64,000 nt of DNA from Phoronis australis (GCA_002633005.1 NMRA01000033.1:339346-403345), one strand, 5' to 3'; numbered from the stretch's first letter, positions 23,209 through 34,800 are shown. Numbers and translations are program-made. The notes: generated from the sequence alone by a model not told the origin.

Positions 23209-23500
23209 CGAACCTTTGCATAGAACGCGTGCTACATAACTCAGCGCCTCTGATGAGAAAGATTATTGCGAATTCTACTCTTACTTTCACTATACTTTGC
23301 AGACATTGGTGAGCTTTGTTTGGCCGGTAACATGCAATTTTACACCTATACAAATTACCTGATGGCGTTAACTTCCATTGCCAGACCAGGCCTACAGCCG
23401 AATGGGTGATGAACTGTTGAAATCGCTGATGAAAGCATGTCAAGTTTATAGTCCCTGAAACTCCTGAGATTCTATCACGAACTTTTCGCGTTGTTATAGG
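23209..23500 (-). repeat. Dispersed repeat of the 'GTGATAGAATCTCAGG' family, inverted copy
   Basis: On the minus strand it matches 52505-52810: 'GTGATAGAATCTCAGGAGTT', then 'CTATAAACTTGA', 'TTTCATCAGCGATTTCAA', 'CACCCATTCGGCTGTAGG', 'CCTGGTCTGGCAATGGAAG', 'AGGTAATTTGTATAGGTGTAA'. Other copies lie at 62930-63062 and, partially, at about 36229-36313. The function is unknown. Confidence 0.65.
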
Positions 23501-24039
23501 TTTACTTCATGAAAAGTCGCACCTATTTTGTGAGAAGTTGTGATGCTTTAGTCATCTGGAGTTATCCTTTCCCACTGATTGGAATTCTGCAAAACGGGAG
23601 TTGCAATAGGAAAGCGACAGAATTGTCACCTAAATAACCAGGTCAACTGGGGTCATCAGTTTGATGTACTGGTGGTAACTGTCATTGTTATAAGGTGAGA
23701 CTGACCATTTATATTTGAATAGAACTTTCTGCGAACCATTTTCCAATTTCAGGGTAAGCCAACCCCAATAAAATGAAAGCTTCCAAATTCAGACAATGCA
23801 TTTTTCTTATTCTTTTTTGGTAACAGAAAACAAGTCCTTATGTAACATGGAAAAATGTGAGGCTGGTTTCATCAGGGTAAAAGGACTAATTCACTTTTCA
23901 TTTTAGATAGCTAAATGGGATGAAGTGCTGCCTTAAGTCAGGTATAAGCATAATAGCAATTTGTGGAACTCAAAAAGGATTTTCAATTGTCTTCAGTTTA
24001 GAAAAATCTACTGATGACTCAAATCCACTCTTCAAGGTG
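23501..24039. other. Unassigned stretch
   Basis: No gene is recognised. The last part may be 5' remnants of the LINE that follows. Confidence 0.35.
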
Positions 24040-24457
24040 GCATTAATTTTGTTGCATTGAGAAAAAGTCAAAAACAAGAAATAACATTATTAAAAAGTTA
24101 TGATAATGCTAAAAAGCTTTTAATTTCCATAAGCAGTAATGGCTTGTCAAAGGATACTTTGAATGAGATTAAGAATTTATTAAATAGGCATGTATCTACA
24201 AATTCTCAACTAAATTGAAAATTAATGAGATTGTATGGATGAGGATGACATTTTAAATGATTTTAATATGTGCTTTACCACTATTGCTTCATCGTCACAA
24301 TCAACTTAATTATCACGTGTTCTTTTTAAAATGATAGACAGCTGTTGGGTGCAGCTTTAAACCGATTTCTCCTGTTGAGGGGATATCCACAGAAATAATA
24401 AAATATTTGAGTAATTTATTAAAGTGGTTATACAGCCACTCACTGTAATAAAAATGT

Positions 24458-24842
24458 GGACCAGTTGAGTTTGTGGTTGGTCCAGTTGGGTTTGTTGTTG
24501 GTCCAGTTGGGTTTTTTGTTGGTCCAATTGGTTTGTTTTTGGTCCAGTTGGGTTTGTTGTTGGTCCAGATGAGTTCATTGTTGGTCCAGTTGGGTTCGTT
24601 GTTGATCCAGTTGGGTTTGTCGTTTTTTCCAGTTGGTTGGTTGTTGATCCAGTTGGGTTTGTTGTTGGTCCAGTTCATTGGTTGTTGGTCCATTAGGGCT
24701 CGTTGTTGGTCCAGTTGGGCTCGTTGTTAATCCAATTGGTTTGTTTGTTCAATTGGGTTTTTGTTGGTCCTGAGTTTGGTTTGTTGTTGGTCCAGTTGGG
24801 TTTGTTGTTGGTCCAGTTGGGTTTGTTGATAATCCAGTTGAT
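24458..24842. repeat. 21-bp minisatellite (about 18 units) inside the LINE
   Basis: The units are variants of GTTGGGTTTG plus TTGTTGGTCCA (21 bp). Because 21 is a multiple of three and the unit lacks stops, several frames on both strands are open (VGPVGFV on plus, NWTNNKP on minus). These are repeat artefacts, not proteins. Some units are shortened or carry GATCC for GGTCC. A short TG run follows at 24852-24880. Confidence 0.9.
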
Positions 24843-24927
24843 TCTCTTCTAGATGTGTGTGTGTGTGTCGTGCGTGTGTATTTGCTATAGTTTGTGGCTT
24901 TATCTGGTAGATGTGGACAAGTTTTGT

Positions 24928-24979
24928 TCGTGTTGTTGTTACATGTAATATTCTCGTGTTGTTGTTACATGTAATATTC
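24928..24979. repeat. Tandem 26-bp duplication
   Basis: Two identical 26-bp units (24928-24953, 24954-24979), each beginning TCGTGTTGTTGTTACATG. They are identical at every position, so the duplication is recent. Confidence 0.9.
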
Positions 24980-25915
24980 TTTCCACTCATCAGACAGTTT
25001 TAAGGCAGATGATGTCATTCTGTGAGCGTACATTTATTATGGTCCAGTGCATGTCAGAACTTGATGATCTTTTTGATTTCTTTTGTTAAGTGGATAAAGT
25101 TTTTCAACAAAAATCCTGGTTAAAGTTGTCAAAGCTAATCTGGGAAACAGAGAATTACTTCTGGCTTTCTTAATTGATTTTTCAAAAGCTTTTGACTCTT
25201 TAGATTTGTTGTGTCATTAAATGGTATTTACAGCCCTGATACTCTGATAATGAGTCTCCTGAGATTTCTAAAGAAGTTGAGAAAGTTCAGTCCTGATTAA
25301 ATGCAAATGGCTGAATTTAAACACAACAAAAATAAAATGCATGCTTTTTCAAAAGCCTCCACAATTAATTGATTACTATCTTCCAAAATTCAGTAATAAG
25401 GAAATTGAAAGAATCAGATCTTGTTTCGTGGTGTATCTATAATTTGTTGAGGAAAATGATTATGCAGAGTCTGTTATCTTAATAACAACAACCATTTTCT
25501 CCACTTTGAAACTACGAAGATTCTAGTCTTCTCTTGCCTCATTTTAATTATGGCATATTGCTATGAAGTTATAATAATCACAGAATATTTAAATTACAGA
25601 AAAATGTTGTTACACTCATTACTTTTAGTAATTTCAATATTCACTCACATCCTTTATTTAAGTCTACAAAAATCACTCAAAATCAAGGACTCGTATATTG
25701 CAGTCATCATTTTTATGAACTTCTTCACAATTTTTTACAAAATTCAGCTGAATTACCCGAGGTCTCTTCTTCAATATTGTATTAGACAATGCCATCCTTT
25801 ATATACACCTCTTTGTCTCAAATATTTTGCAAGACTCTGTCCACCTTTGTTTCTGTCACTTAAAGCATATCCAATTAAAGTAATAAGATTTCTAATCTTG
25901 AATGAACTATTTTAA

Positions 25916-28131
25916 ACAAATTTCTCTAGCTTATTAAATTTATTTTACGACAAAATCTCACTAATTCAGGACACAATATAGCAGACATTTCTTTTCATGA
26001 GAGTGCACAAAATGTATGCTTTTTTAGGTTCAAGTTGTGTTAACATGACTACCAACTGTTGATATTTTGAAAAATTGGGTCATCAACAACAAATGGAAAA
26101 ACAATTATTTTTCCAAGAATTGGCACGATAATATGTATTGCTGCTTAATTGAAATCGAATAATTTCTTTTTTTCTGTAAGGTATGTTTTTCCTCTTTGGG
26201 TCCATCATGGAGTTACCTTAAGCTTTACAAACTTTTTAATTTCTTTGCATGACATTCCCCAAAAAACTGACTTAGCCCAACATTCTTCATAAAGCTGTTA
26301 TCTTATCGCCATCAGAGAGCATGGGGGAATTGGAGAGAGAAAGTGGCAATGACTGAGGGCCGGAGTTCAAACAAAGCTGAACTCCATTCAGTGCCCACTC
26401 TCCATCATTTTGCCTTAACATGGTCCGATACTATGTGGCGGAGATAATAAAGTTGTTCACATTCATCAGTCATACACATGTGTTCAGTAAGTGAGTATTA
26501 ACAAAGTTACTTTGGATTAAATGTGATGTTTATGATTTGCTTATTTTTGTAACTAAGAAGATTATCCATGTTTTATTTGTAGAAGTTAGTTTCTGGAAAC
26601 AGTTTTGTTGTGAGTTATTTTGCCTTCAGCTTACAAATTTTGTGAATTGATTTTAAGATTGAAATTCGTAACCAAAAATGAAATCCGCCATAAATTAAAA
26701 GGGTGTCAGGTCGTCAGATTTCTACATTTGGCTGTCTACCAACTTGCATGTGGTCCTTTCTCAACTTTGCCTATGTTACCTTCTGCGATCATGATCCAAT
26801 TTGCAAATTAAAGTGGGGAAGGGCACTCGCATAGGTGGCGTGCTGCTCTAAGATGTGCAACTTTTTCGCCACCACATTCCCCTCGAAAGGCTTTTTTCTA
26901 ATCAATTCCTACGAAATGGTTCACTTTTTGGAAGGAGCTCTACAAAGCCTGTCCGTCTTAACAGAAAAGATATACTTTCATGGAATTTTATTCATTTTAT
27001 TTACTTCTAAGCATTTTAAAGAATGTAAAACCCATACTTAAGGCTTATTATGTTGTGGAGTGACTTCAATAAAAGTTCCCAAAAATGAATTCCTTTTAAG
27101 CTCTGTCTGCAACTGATCAGAGTTTGTACTAGACAGGTATGGCATATTCATTCAACCTTCTGCAACTTCTCTTGCTAATCTTGTAAAAAAACCTTGATCT
27201 ATGAGTTTCCCTGTCATAAAGTGGCCAGAATAAGTGAATCTGGACAAATACAATAAAATCACCCTCCTGTTGCATTAGCTATAACAGTGTATCTGCAGTG
27301 TCAACTGACGCAGATATCTTCTTGACATAAATATGAGACATTTTATTTACCCTGGGATTTGATCAACTTGTCACGCAAAACGAGGTTGATTGGTTTTCCT
27401 GCTAATATCAACTTGATAATTACCAAGCGAAATGACTGTTCCCTGATCCAAAGCAAACATAGCAGATCAGAAAGTATGCCACCCCCATGTACCGGACTAA
27501 TGTCAGCGTTAACGCCCTTATCCTGCTTTTACTTGCTCCCCAACCCCCAGATTTTTGGTCCCCCAATATAAGTGTCCTGGGTGTAAGCTCAGATCAGCAG
27601 GGCACTGATGTATCATGTAAACTGACCTGATAGGGATGAATGTCGGGAAATAGAAATGTTGAAACGCACTCTGCGGCAACCTGTGTATGTCCTGTTTATA
27701 AGAGATCAGTCTGTGGCAGTCAATCGCGGCTCGCACATTTTCACTGAGTAAAATACAGTCGCCTTCTTCCTTTTGTTGTCCAAAAACTGCAGCGGGATCT
27801 GATCTGAAAAGTTGGTTTTTGTTATGGAAATCTGGTAATTTGTCATTGGATACTAAAAAGTTGCCTTATTGAAGATTTATATTGAAAAATTGCAAGCTTT
27901 GTATAACATGTTATAGACAACCTGTTCACTGCCATCAATGTGAGCTTGTGAATTCAATTCCGCATTGGGTTTGATCTCACAGAAGCACTTATCTCTTGCT
28001 AATAATGACGCCTTAAATAGAGAAAACACACATCTTGTAGAGATAGATGCTAAACAAAGTGGGTTTTAAATGATATTTAAAATTGGAGAGGGGGTTAGAT
28101 GAAATTGGTTGCTAGTTACGCAAAAGGAATG
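25916..28131. other. Unassigned AT-rich region
   Basis: No gene, RNA or repeat partner is recognised over about 2.2 kb. Short open stretches at 26620, 26835, 27359 and 27518 show no motif. Confidence 0.4.
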
Positions 28132-28181
28132 GTAGGAGAGAGTGGGGCACTATGAGCTCAAGGTGCCCCACTTTCTCCTAC
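28132..28181. repeat. Hairpin with 19-bp stem
   Basis: GTAGGAGAGAGTGGGGCAC (28132-28150) pairs with GTGCCCCACTTTCTCCTAC (28163-28181) with one mismatch across a 12-base loop. It could be a foldback element or a structured RNA. No oligo-T or coding context is seen. Confidence 0.8.
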
Positions 28182-28485
28182 CCCCACAGCCTATATACCT
28201 GATTAATGTATGTCCAAAATAAAAATATGTAAAAGGAGCACGTCATTCAATGACTTACACAAATTATCCAACAAATTGATATTTATGAACAAAAAACTTT
28301 AAATTTCACTGGTGCTGGATTTGAATTAAACAGATAACTGCCACTGTTGGAAGACGAAGTATGAATAACCATAGACATTAAACACAAATGTTTTCACTGT
28401 TATGTAATCCTTATACCTCAGTTGTGAAATATGTATACTACGCATCTAAAAAACGGAACAGTATGTGTATTGCTGACTAGTGTTC
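28182..28485. other. Unassigned stretch
   Basis: AT-rich sequence; nothing is recognised. Confidence 0.4.
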
Positions 28486-28749
28486 ATAGCACTCCAATGA
28501 TCTTATTTGTTTGTTTGTTGCACTTGGGCTGATGGTCATGTGTACAAATCAATAAAGGAAAGAATGCACAAATGTAATTATCGCTGTGATGTCGCTATTT
28601 CCCCTAATAGTTGTTTGATAGCACTCCAATGATCTTATTTGTTTGTTTGTTGCACTTGGGCTGATGGCCATGTGTACAAATAAATAAAGGAAAGAATGCA
28701 CAAATGTAATTATCGCTGTGATGTCGCTATTTCCCCTAATAGTTGTTTG
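28486..28749. repeat. Recent tandem duplication, 2 x 132 bp
   Basis: Units 28486-28617 and 28618-28749 differ at only about two positions (GATGGTCATG/GATGGCCATG and CAAATCAATAAAG/CAAATAAATAAAG). Each holds an AATAAA and a TTTGTTTGTTTG run. The near-identity points to a recent event or an assembly duplication. Confidence 0.95.
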
Positions 28750-29139
28750 AGTTTGGATTGTTTTGATTGTTTAAAGCTATGTACTAATGCATCTTCAAAA
28801 TCGGTTGGAATGCATACAAGATGGTACAATAGTTAAGCCTGTGCGCAATATTCCACAGAGGGTTGTAGTTGATAGTTGTGCCTGGGTATTGCTATTACTG
28901 GCTTTAAAGGTGCATTATTGTCGTCTGAAAAATGCTTTTTGGGATTATCCTTGAAGTGTATGGATGGATTTCATGAAGTTATTTGCTTTCACCAGAACTA
29001 TAAAACAGGAAAGTCAGTTGTTTTTTTATTTTATTCCTAACCGCCAATTCTTGCCATTGTCTGTCAGACTTTTTCTGAAATCAAGGCCGGTCTCTATACC
29101 GCTATCTAACTACGCTTAAAATACTGTGGTACCTATCAC
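28750..29139. other. Unassigned stretch
   Basis: No gene or repeat is recognised. Confidence 0.4.
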
Positions 29140-29212
29140 GTTGATTTGGCTCAGTGGCAGAGCATGGGACTGCTTCTGAGAAAATAGTGGCTTTGATTCC
29201 ATGCCACTGCTA
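29140..29212 (+). repeat. tRNA-like sequence (tRNA pseudogene or SINE head)
   Basis: Box A TGGCTCAGTGG (29147-29157) and a box B-like GGCTTTGATTCC (29189-29200) are correctly spaced. The D stem (GCTC/GAGC) pairs perfectly and GTGGC/GCCAC can pair around the T loop. The anticodon stem does not pair, so this is not a functional tRNA. Confidence 0.5.
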
Positions 29213-29744
29213 ATTAATATGCAATACTTTTCTGTTCCTTAAAGCCCACCGGTTTTGCTCATGCAGGTGCTTGTCATGCCAGGAGGTTTAGTTACTGAAA
29301 GTTAATTACTCGTTTTACCTGGCCAGTCATTGCTGCTAATTTCATTTTAATTAACATAGCTGACTGGTGTTTTGCAGTGACTTAAAAAAGCTGGTCTTAT
29401 TATATACAAAGTGTTCAATGTACTCTTATGCACTTTGTAAGTTCTGAAGGTCAGAACTGGTGTTGTGCGGTGACCTGAAACTTACTAAACCTGGTCTGAA
29501 GCAGAAACCAAAACAGCTGTTATTTCTTTCTGAGCTCAGAGATCACTTCTAAGCTGAATGAAGAATTAGATGAGGGCATTTTGATAACAGTTAGTTGGTT
29601 TTTGACAAAAAGCTTGTGTTTAATAATGCCACTTTTTAACTTTTTTTGTGTGAAAACACCATCTTCCATTAAAAGTGTTTCCTTGTTGTAGATCATTAAG
29701 TGCTCCCACTTGGGCATTGTGTGGGAGTAATAATATCACTCAGG
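29213..29744. other. Unassigned; possible micro-exon at 29694-29741
   Basis: On the plus strand a good acceptor (TTTCCTTGTTGTAG) is followed about 48 bases later by a perfect donor, CAG|GTAAGT at 29742. One frame between them is open (ending CGSNNITQ). No neighbouring exon could be joined to it. Confidence 0.25.
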
Positions 29745-29833
29745 TAAGTGTTGGGGTACACAAGTCAAGTCACCCCATTGTGTTGCTCTGAGAGGCAGGT
29801 CACACAATGGGACACTTTCAGAAAGCAAGAGGC

Positions 29834-29972
29834 AAGGGCAGCGCACCATAGGGGGCTACAGCCCTCCCCACTTTTTCCAGTGCTCCGGCGCCCATGGTCT
29901 ACGGGTGGCACACAACAGGAGGGCTGGTGGGCTATAGCCCCATTTTTTCAATGCTGCGCCACCCATGAGGGG
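29834..29972. mobile_element. GC-rich foldback element, copy 1
   Basis: It begins GGGCAGCGCACCATAGGGGG and ends with the inverse-like TGCTGCGCCACCCATG. It matches, in inverted orientation, the element at 40482-40597, sharing 'CACCCATGGTCTA'-type and 'GGGGGCTATAGCCC' blocks. It lies between two related direct repeats (29778-29828 and 29998-30045: 'GTTGCTC...GGCAGGT.ACA.. ATGGGACA.TTTCAG.AAGCAA'), which may be an older duplication it inserted into. Confidence 0.6.
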
Positions 29973-29989
29973 GCTGATCACATGGGACC

Positions 29990-30572
29990 GCCCCTGTGTT
30001 GCTCAGGCAGGTTACATTATGGGACATTTTCAGGAAGCAATGGGAGCTGATCACCAGGGAGCCGACTGACTTCTATCGTGATTTTAACCAGAAGTTACTT
30101 GGTCTTCACAGCCGATTGCATATGGGAACACTTTGACTTTGTGAAAAGACCCTTTTACAGTGTATGTGATTACACGGAACTGTGCCTCCTCGTCCTCAAA
30201 AGGTCACTGGTATCCCATCCATGTGACCACATACCAAGTTGCAATTTGAAAGTCTCTCACTGAAGTTGGGATATACCAACAAACCAACAGCAGCTGCAAT
30301 GTGCATTATTTTTCCTTTCTTTTGTTGTAGCTAACCTGAAAGTTCAATTTTCAATGATTGCTTTATTTTTATAGTCAGCAGTGTCTAAATTGGGGTAGGG
30401 GAGAATGTTGCCCTGACCCTATCTCTGTTCCCAATTCCCTGAGCAAAAGAAGCCAGTCATCAAAGTTCAGCTGCTGTTGTAAGTGCATATGTAATCTCAA
30501 GGGGTAAGAGACATTTACTGTAGTAAAGCTGGTTGATAAATGAGATGCAGTGCCTAAGGAAACCATTTCCGC
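29990..30572 (+). repeat. Dispersed repeat, copy 1 (related to 56450-56815)
   Basis: It shares with 56450-56815, in order: 'GTTGCT..AGGCAGGTTACA', 'TTGTTGTAGCTAAC', 'AGAAGCCAGTCAT.AAAGTTCAGC', 'GGTAAGAGACATT' and 'AGATGCAGTGCCTAAG'. Identity is moderate and spacing is kept. No shared reading frame was found. Confidence 0.5.
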
Positions 30573-30619
30573 CTTCATCTATGGTGATGTTACATATAAT
30601 TCTATACTTGGAGTCTACC

Positions 30620-30925
30620 GTACACATGCCAACAACTTTGATGTCAGGATATTTGGATGCTCACTTAGTAGGGCAATTCTCCACTTATTTTGCACAAAAA
30701 TAATTACCAAAACTGACCTTTTTCATTTTTCTGAGGCTAATTACATTTGATTCAAGCAATGGGAACATAACCAAGTGTTGTTCTATGCCATCTACATAGT
30801 GCAACCATGCTAGTGTTCAACTAAATTTTTTCAATCTTTGTTTTTATGGATAATTTTTGATAAAATAAAGTTTCAAACGTCGGCCATATTGTGCACTAAA
30901 TAGGCAAGAAATTTCTGTGAGTATT
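30620..30925 (+). repeat. Dispersed repeat 'GACATCTACACAGTACAA', copy 3
   Basis: 'CTCCACTTATTTTGCACAAA', 'AATTACCAAAACTGACC', 'TTTTCATTTTTCTGAGGCTA', then a variant core (GCCATCTACATAGTGCAA) and 'GTCGGCCATATTGTGCACTA' follow the same order as copies 1 and 2. Confidence 0.6.
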
Positions 30926-31459
30926 TACTAGGATGTTTTCATGCGATTTCAGCTCTGGTGCAACAATAATTTCAGAACGGGGTGGTTGTATTGTTGATTT
31001 TTACCAGTGGTGATGTTATATTGCTTTTTTATGGAGGTAGGGCTACTAAATTACACCCCTCCGCCAGGTCTGTCTTACGCAATAATGTTTTATAGCCTGC
31101 AAATTATTTCTTAACAATCTTGAGCATCAATAAGATTCTGAAAAGGCCTTAATTAGCTTATCAGCTTAGGATTATTTTCAGGTAACTCAAAATAATTCTG
31201 ATTATAATTTACTCCTACTTAGGGAGTTCGAAAGCTATGCTTCCGTACCAAAGCTTTTGAGCAGACATTAGGAATACAAGAGAATTAACATTATATTTCT
31301 TAATATACCTCGTTCACTAACTGACTAAGATGCTAGCCGTTTTCGCTAGCACCTTCACTTTTTAGCAAAAATGGCAGTCGCATGAACGGTTGCAAGTGTC
31401 ACTTATACTGTGCCTTTACTGGTGATTTGAGTTACCCCCAAACTGCTGGCGATTTCGCT
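30926..31459. other. Unassigned stretch
   Basis: No gene is seen. A 'GCTAGCCGTTTTCGCTAGC' imperfect hairpin lies at 31332-31351. Confidence 0.4.
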
Positions 31460-32952
31460 CATGCTATGAACATTCCCACTAAATAAAATTGGTTCTAACC
31501 CCGGTGTTTAAGGTAAACGGCGGGGTATGGAAAATTGAACTAGACCGTATTTATCCACCTTGGCTGAGACGCGCTCGGCTCATGCTCAAAGGGATGCCGC
31601 CAAGCTGCTCTATTCATCGAGTCACGAGCGAGGATAATTGACTTCGCTCATGCGGATATGATCAGCTGATTACAGTCTAGCCTAACAACTGTACTTTTTA
31701 TGGAGAGAATTTTACGTAGTTTTTACTGTAATATTTGAAAAGAGGAGCGAAAACAAATACGAATACAACTTTGAATTTTTCAAATCGGCCCAGGATAAGA
31801 GATTTTGCAACACAGAAACACTCACGATTACTTTCATTCGGCGCGCACGAATACAAAAATATAGGACCCAAGTTAGGATTGTATAAATGTAGAACTACTC
31901 CGTGTGTTATTTAGGTTTTGGAAAAAATGCATTTTAATACTCAAAATACGTTTTGTATAGCTATTACAAGCTCTAAAACGACTTTGTGTAATTTCATTGA
32001 GATCGTTCTTTGTCATCCGTCAAACCGGAAACTTCCGAGATGTGACTCTGCGAGCGCACTCACCTTGCACGTTACAGCCGTTTAAGTGAAAAACAATCTA
32101 GTAAACGCCATTTTCTTGCATAATCCTCCGCCTTTTGTAACAAAAAAGTCTATCGTCGATGACCCGCACACGCACGCTCACTCACTCTCATACGCAGACG
32201 ACCTTCAAAACAAACGTCACGTGACAACAACATGTGTGTTCATCCAGAGATTTTTCTCGTGTTGTGGAGTACGATGTAGCGCACATTTGGACTTAATCGC
32301 AATTAATCTGGACTCCACAGGAACTTTAAAAATTGTAAAACATCAGGAAGATTTCAGGTAATTTGTTGAGTCGAAACTATATTTTTATTCAAGAGTACAA
32401 GTTTTCCTATTGACGATCGCGATTCAGCGACGCATCAGTCGGCAAGTTTTCGCCCTGTGATGAGCACAATTTTTTGAAAAATTATCGTAATTTAACAACG
32501 GAAGTTGATAGCAATGCACCACAATTTTGTAGAAAGGCTGTCATAGGCTACAAATACGTCACAGAGCGTAAATTTGATGAATCCTAGCTTCCGATTTTAC
32601 CCGTTTGGGAAACCGGGTTTCAACTGCCGTAGGCTCACTACAATAAGCTTCCCCTCCCCGTGAAATGAATTTTTCTAAGCGTTTGTTTGAGCCAATACAG
32701 TATACAGCTTTCCACCAAGGCTAGGTGATGCAAGACATTATTACTTGTTCTTTGTTGCATTATAGTAACTGGTCTTGGCTAATTATCATTTTATGGCCTG
32801 GTCATCCATTCAGCCCAAAGTAGTTCCAGAGGTGGCTTATCAGCCAATTATTCACGCATGCTGACTCACAATAGAAGCCTGATAAGAGTGAAGGTGGATA
32901 AATGCCGTGTTCCTACAGTTTCTTGTTTTAGTGGATGTGTTCACAGACATGC
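31460..32952 (-). mobile_element. 1.5-kb TIR element, copy 1 (inverse of 57040-58786)
   Basis: It is similar over its whole length to 57040-58786 but in opposite orientation. The ends are imperfect inverted repeats: CATGCTATGAACATTCCCAC on the left, and, inverted, GCATGTCTGTGAACACATCC on the right. It lacks about 250 bp that copy 2 has at 57930-58220. Two divergent open stretches persist: a plus-strand frame ending at CAG|GTAATT (exon end 32357), and a minus-strand ATGGCGTTTACTAG start (32111) ending at CAAG|GTGAGT (exon end 32064). The minus-strand frame is broken here by a shift in the poly-T run. No transposase domain is visible, so it is probably a non-autonomous DNA transposon. Confidence 0.7.
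32086..32361 (+). CDS. Conserved exon-like frame in TIR element, copy 1
   Basis: This is the counterpart of the leftward frame in copy 2. It is open from at least 32086 to the CAG|GTAATT donor (exon end 32357) and differs from copy 2 at only a handful of residues over the shared part (for example YADDLQNK/YADELQNK). The true start is unknown because the frame is also open upstream of the aligned part. No family is recognised. Confidence 0.3.
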   Translation: MKNNLVNAIFLHNPPPFVTKKSIVDDPHTHAHSLSYADDLQNKRHVTTTCVFIQRFFSCCGVRCSAHLDLIAINLDSTGTLKIVKHQEDFR

Positions 32953-34174
32953 TTGCACCTCTGTACCAGGACCGCTTACTTCTACGGACACATAGGTGTG
33001 TAGGGGTAAGGGGCCTTCGTTCCTTGCAATATTCAAGTGAGCATGTTTTGACATAAATTTTGAGTTAAAAATATTTGGGTGGTGAGAAAGCAAACACTGT
33101 AACTGTTGGCGAAACTGAACAGCTCAATTCTGCCAGGCTTAACCACTAGCAAAAATGCCGAGGTTTTAGCCAATGAATCTGCTAACGTTTCCATCGCTCA
33201 CATGAACCTTAGAATTTGTTGAATGAGATAGTCTGATTGCTGGAGTTAAACTAATTATTATATATTGTGATGCATCAAAAAATCTTCATTGATTGATTTC
33301 ATCTAATATCTGCAGTCTTTTGTAGTTCTTATGTAGTTAGGCCACGTTTTAATATTGGCTAGCAAAATAATTGTGTAATCTATTATAAGGTTTGATTTTT
33401 GTCCATCATCTCAGTGATATTAAGGATAAACATGCTTGAGAGATGAATCAATGACAACAGAATCAAAATGAACACAGGGAAGTGTATATCCTGTGTCATT
33501 CTTTGGATTCATATTTTTGTGGTGCTAAACATACTATTCATCCTGGTTAATGTTTCCTTAGAAACTGCCCATTTCCTGACACAAACTTAGTTAATAGATC
33601 TGAACAAGAACAATTACTGCTGACATCATCTATTCTGATTGGAGCACTGATTGAAGTGTGCAAAGCAGGGCATCCTGTGGCACCAACAATGACTTTACAA
33701 CAATAAGGAACTGGCTGAAATAAATTAGAATATCTAAAATTAAAATTAAAATTAGTAATTTTTAATTGTTTGACTTTTACAATTGAATTGTGTGTGATAA
33801 ATTAGGTTGTGACCATTTTCCCTGAAGAAATATTAAAAAATTGACCAAAAAATATACGGTAAATCTCCACAGATCAAGTGGAATGTATTTTTCTCTTAGT
33901 CAGAGTGTGCCAAATAAACTGAATGTAAGGACTTCGTAATTGACGGGTATGAGAAATGGAGTAGCCAAGCTTTGCCAACTACCTACAGGTTGCCAACACC
34001 ATCCAACTAGAGATACTTTATCCTGTTCCAGTAGAAAAGTATTTTACGCCATTGTTGTTGAAACATTTTTGAGCCTATGAATCTGAGTTACACGACACTC
34101 ATCCAGATCGTGACTGTCACTTCATGTTTACAACAGCATAAGATACGAATATGCAGTGTTCAGACCATATTAAC
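32953..34174. other. Unassigned region
   Basis: No gene or repeat is recognised across about 1.2 kb of AT-rich sequence. Confidence 0.4.
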
Positions 34175-34800
34175 ACAAGTTTACAATGGTGTATAGGTTA
34201 TTACCAGGATTAATAAGGGGACTTTGCGTTGATATTTTCCAGGGAAGTGCAAAACTGACTATGTGAAACAGGTGAGACAAAAAATTCCCACCTGAAGTAG
34301 CTTCGTGCGAAATAAGCGAGGGACAAACGTTATTTTTCCAAATAATTTTGGATGCGTGAGATGGGCTGAATGTGCGAAATGAGTGGAGAATTACCGCAAC
34401 TGGATTTAGTTTGCTGACCATTTTTTCAATCAGGACAGACCTTTTCACCTTAAAATATTCATTGTGGTATATAATTAACATGTGACTGCGTGTGAAGCAA
34501 ACGACTGCGCAAACAGTTAACAATTAACAGCAGGAAGCTGGCAACTTTATTAAGAAGTACTAATTAATTCTTCACGATTTTAGCACACGGTACGGAGGTA
34601 TAGTGACATTTTATTTTGTCAAATTAATCGGCAAAGGTAAAGATAAAGAAAATTCTATTTCATTTTTAGCTTGGTTTGTACTGTGTAGATGTCATCAAAT
34701 AAAATGGTAAATTCTTGATTATTCGTAGGGAAGTAATCGCCTTTGAACATTAGAAAAATTACAATCCATGCGAACTAAGTGTAGAATTACCGTAATCAAT
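34175..34800 (-). repeat. Dispersed repeat 'GACATCTACACAGTACAA', inverted copy
   Basis: Read on the minus strand it contains GACATCTACACAGTACAA (about 34695-34678) and two copies of 'GGTAATTCT.CACT.A.TTCGCA' (about 34400 and 34795), the block that precedes the core in the other copies. The minus-strand frame at 34170-34523 is not shared with other copies. Confidence 0.5.

Larger units (their letters stand above)
24040..25915 (+). pseudogene. Decayed non-LTR retrotransposon (LINE) reverse-transcriptase remnant
   Basis: Conceptual translation with stops and frame changes gives, in the order expected of a jockey/CR1-type LINE: a linker (KSYDNAKKLLISI, about 24090-24140), a segment like the first conserved reverse-transcriptase block (GISTEIIKYLSNLLK, about 24379-24430), catalytic block A (LLAFLIDFSKAFDSLDL, about 25155-25205; the aspartates in FxDFSKAFD are visible) and a C-terminal WLNLNTTKIKCMLF (about 25307-25350). 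A degenerate 3' region resembling the tail domain extends to about 25915. The YxDD block is not intact. A 21-bp minisatellite sits between the first block and block A. The element is dead and old; the subfamily is uncertain. Confidence 0.65.

Noticed and set aside
24313-24990. Proline/asparagine-rich proteins (GPTTNPT, WTNNKPN)
   Set aside because: They are translations of a 21-bp minisatellite and are open in several frames on both strands.
25550-25915. 121-codon hydrophobic membrane protein
   Set aside because: It falls in the 3' part of the decayed LINE, and LINE-like residues are spread over different frames.
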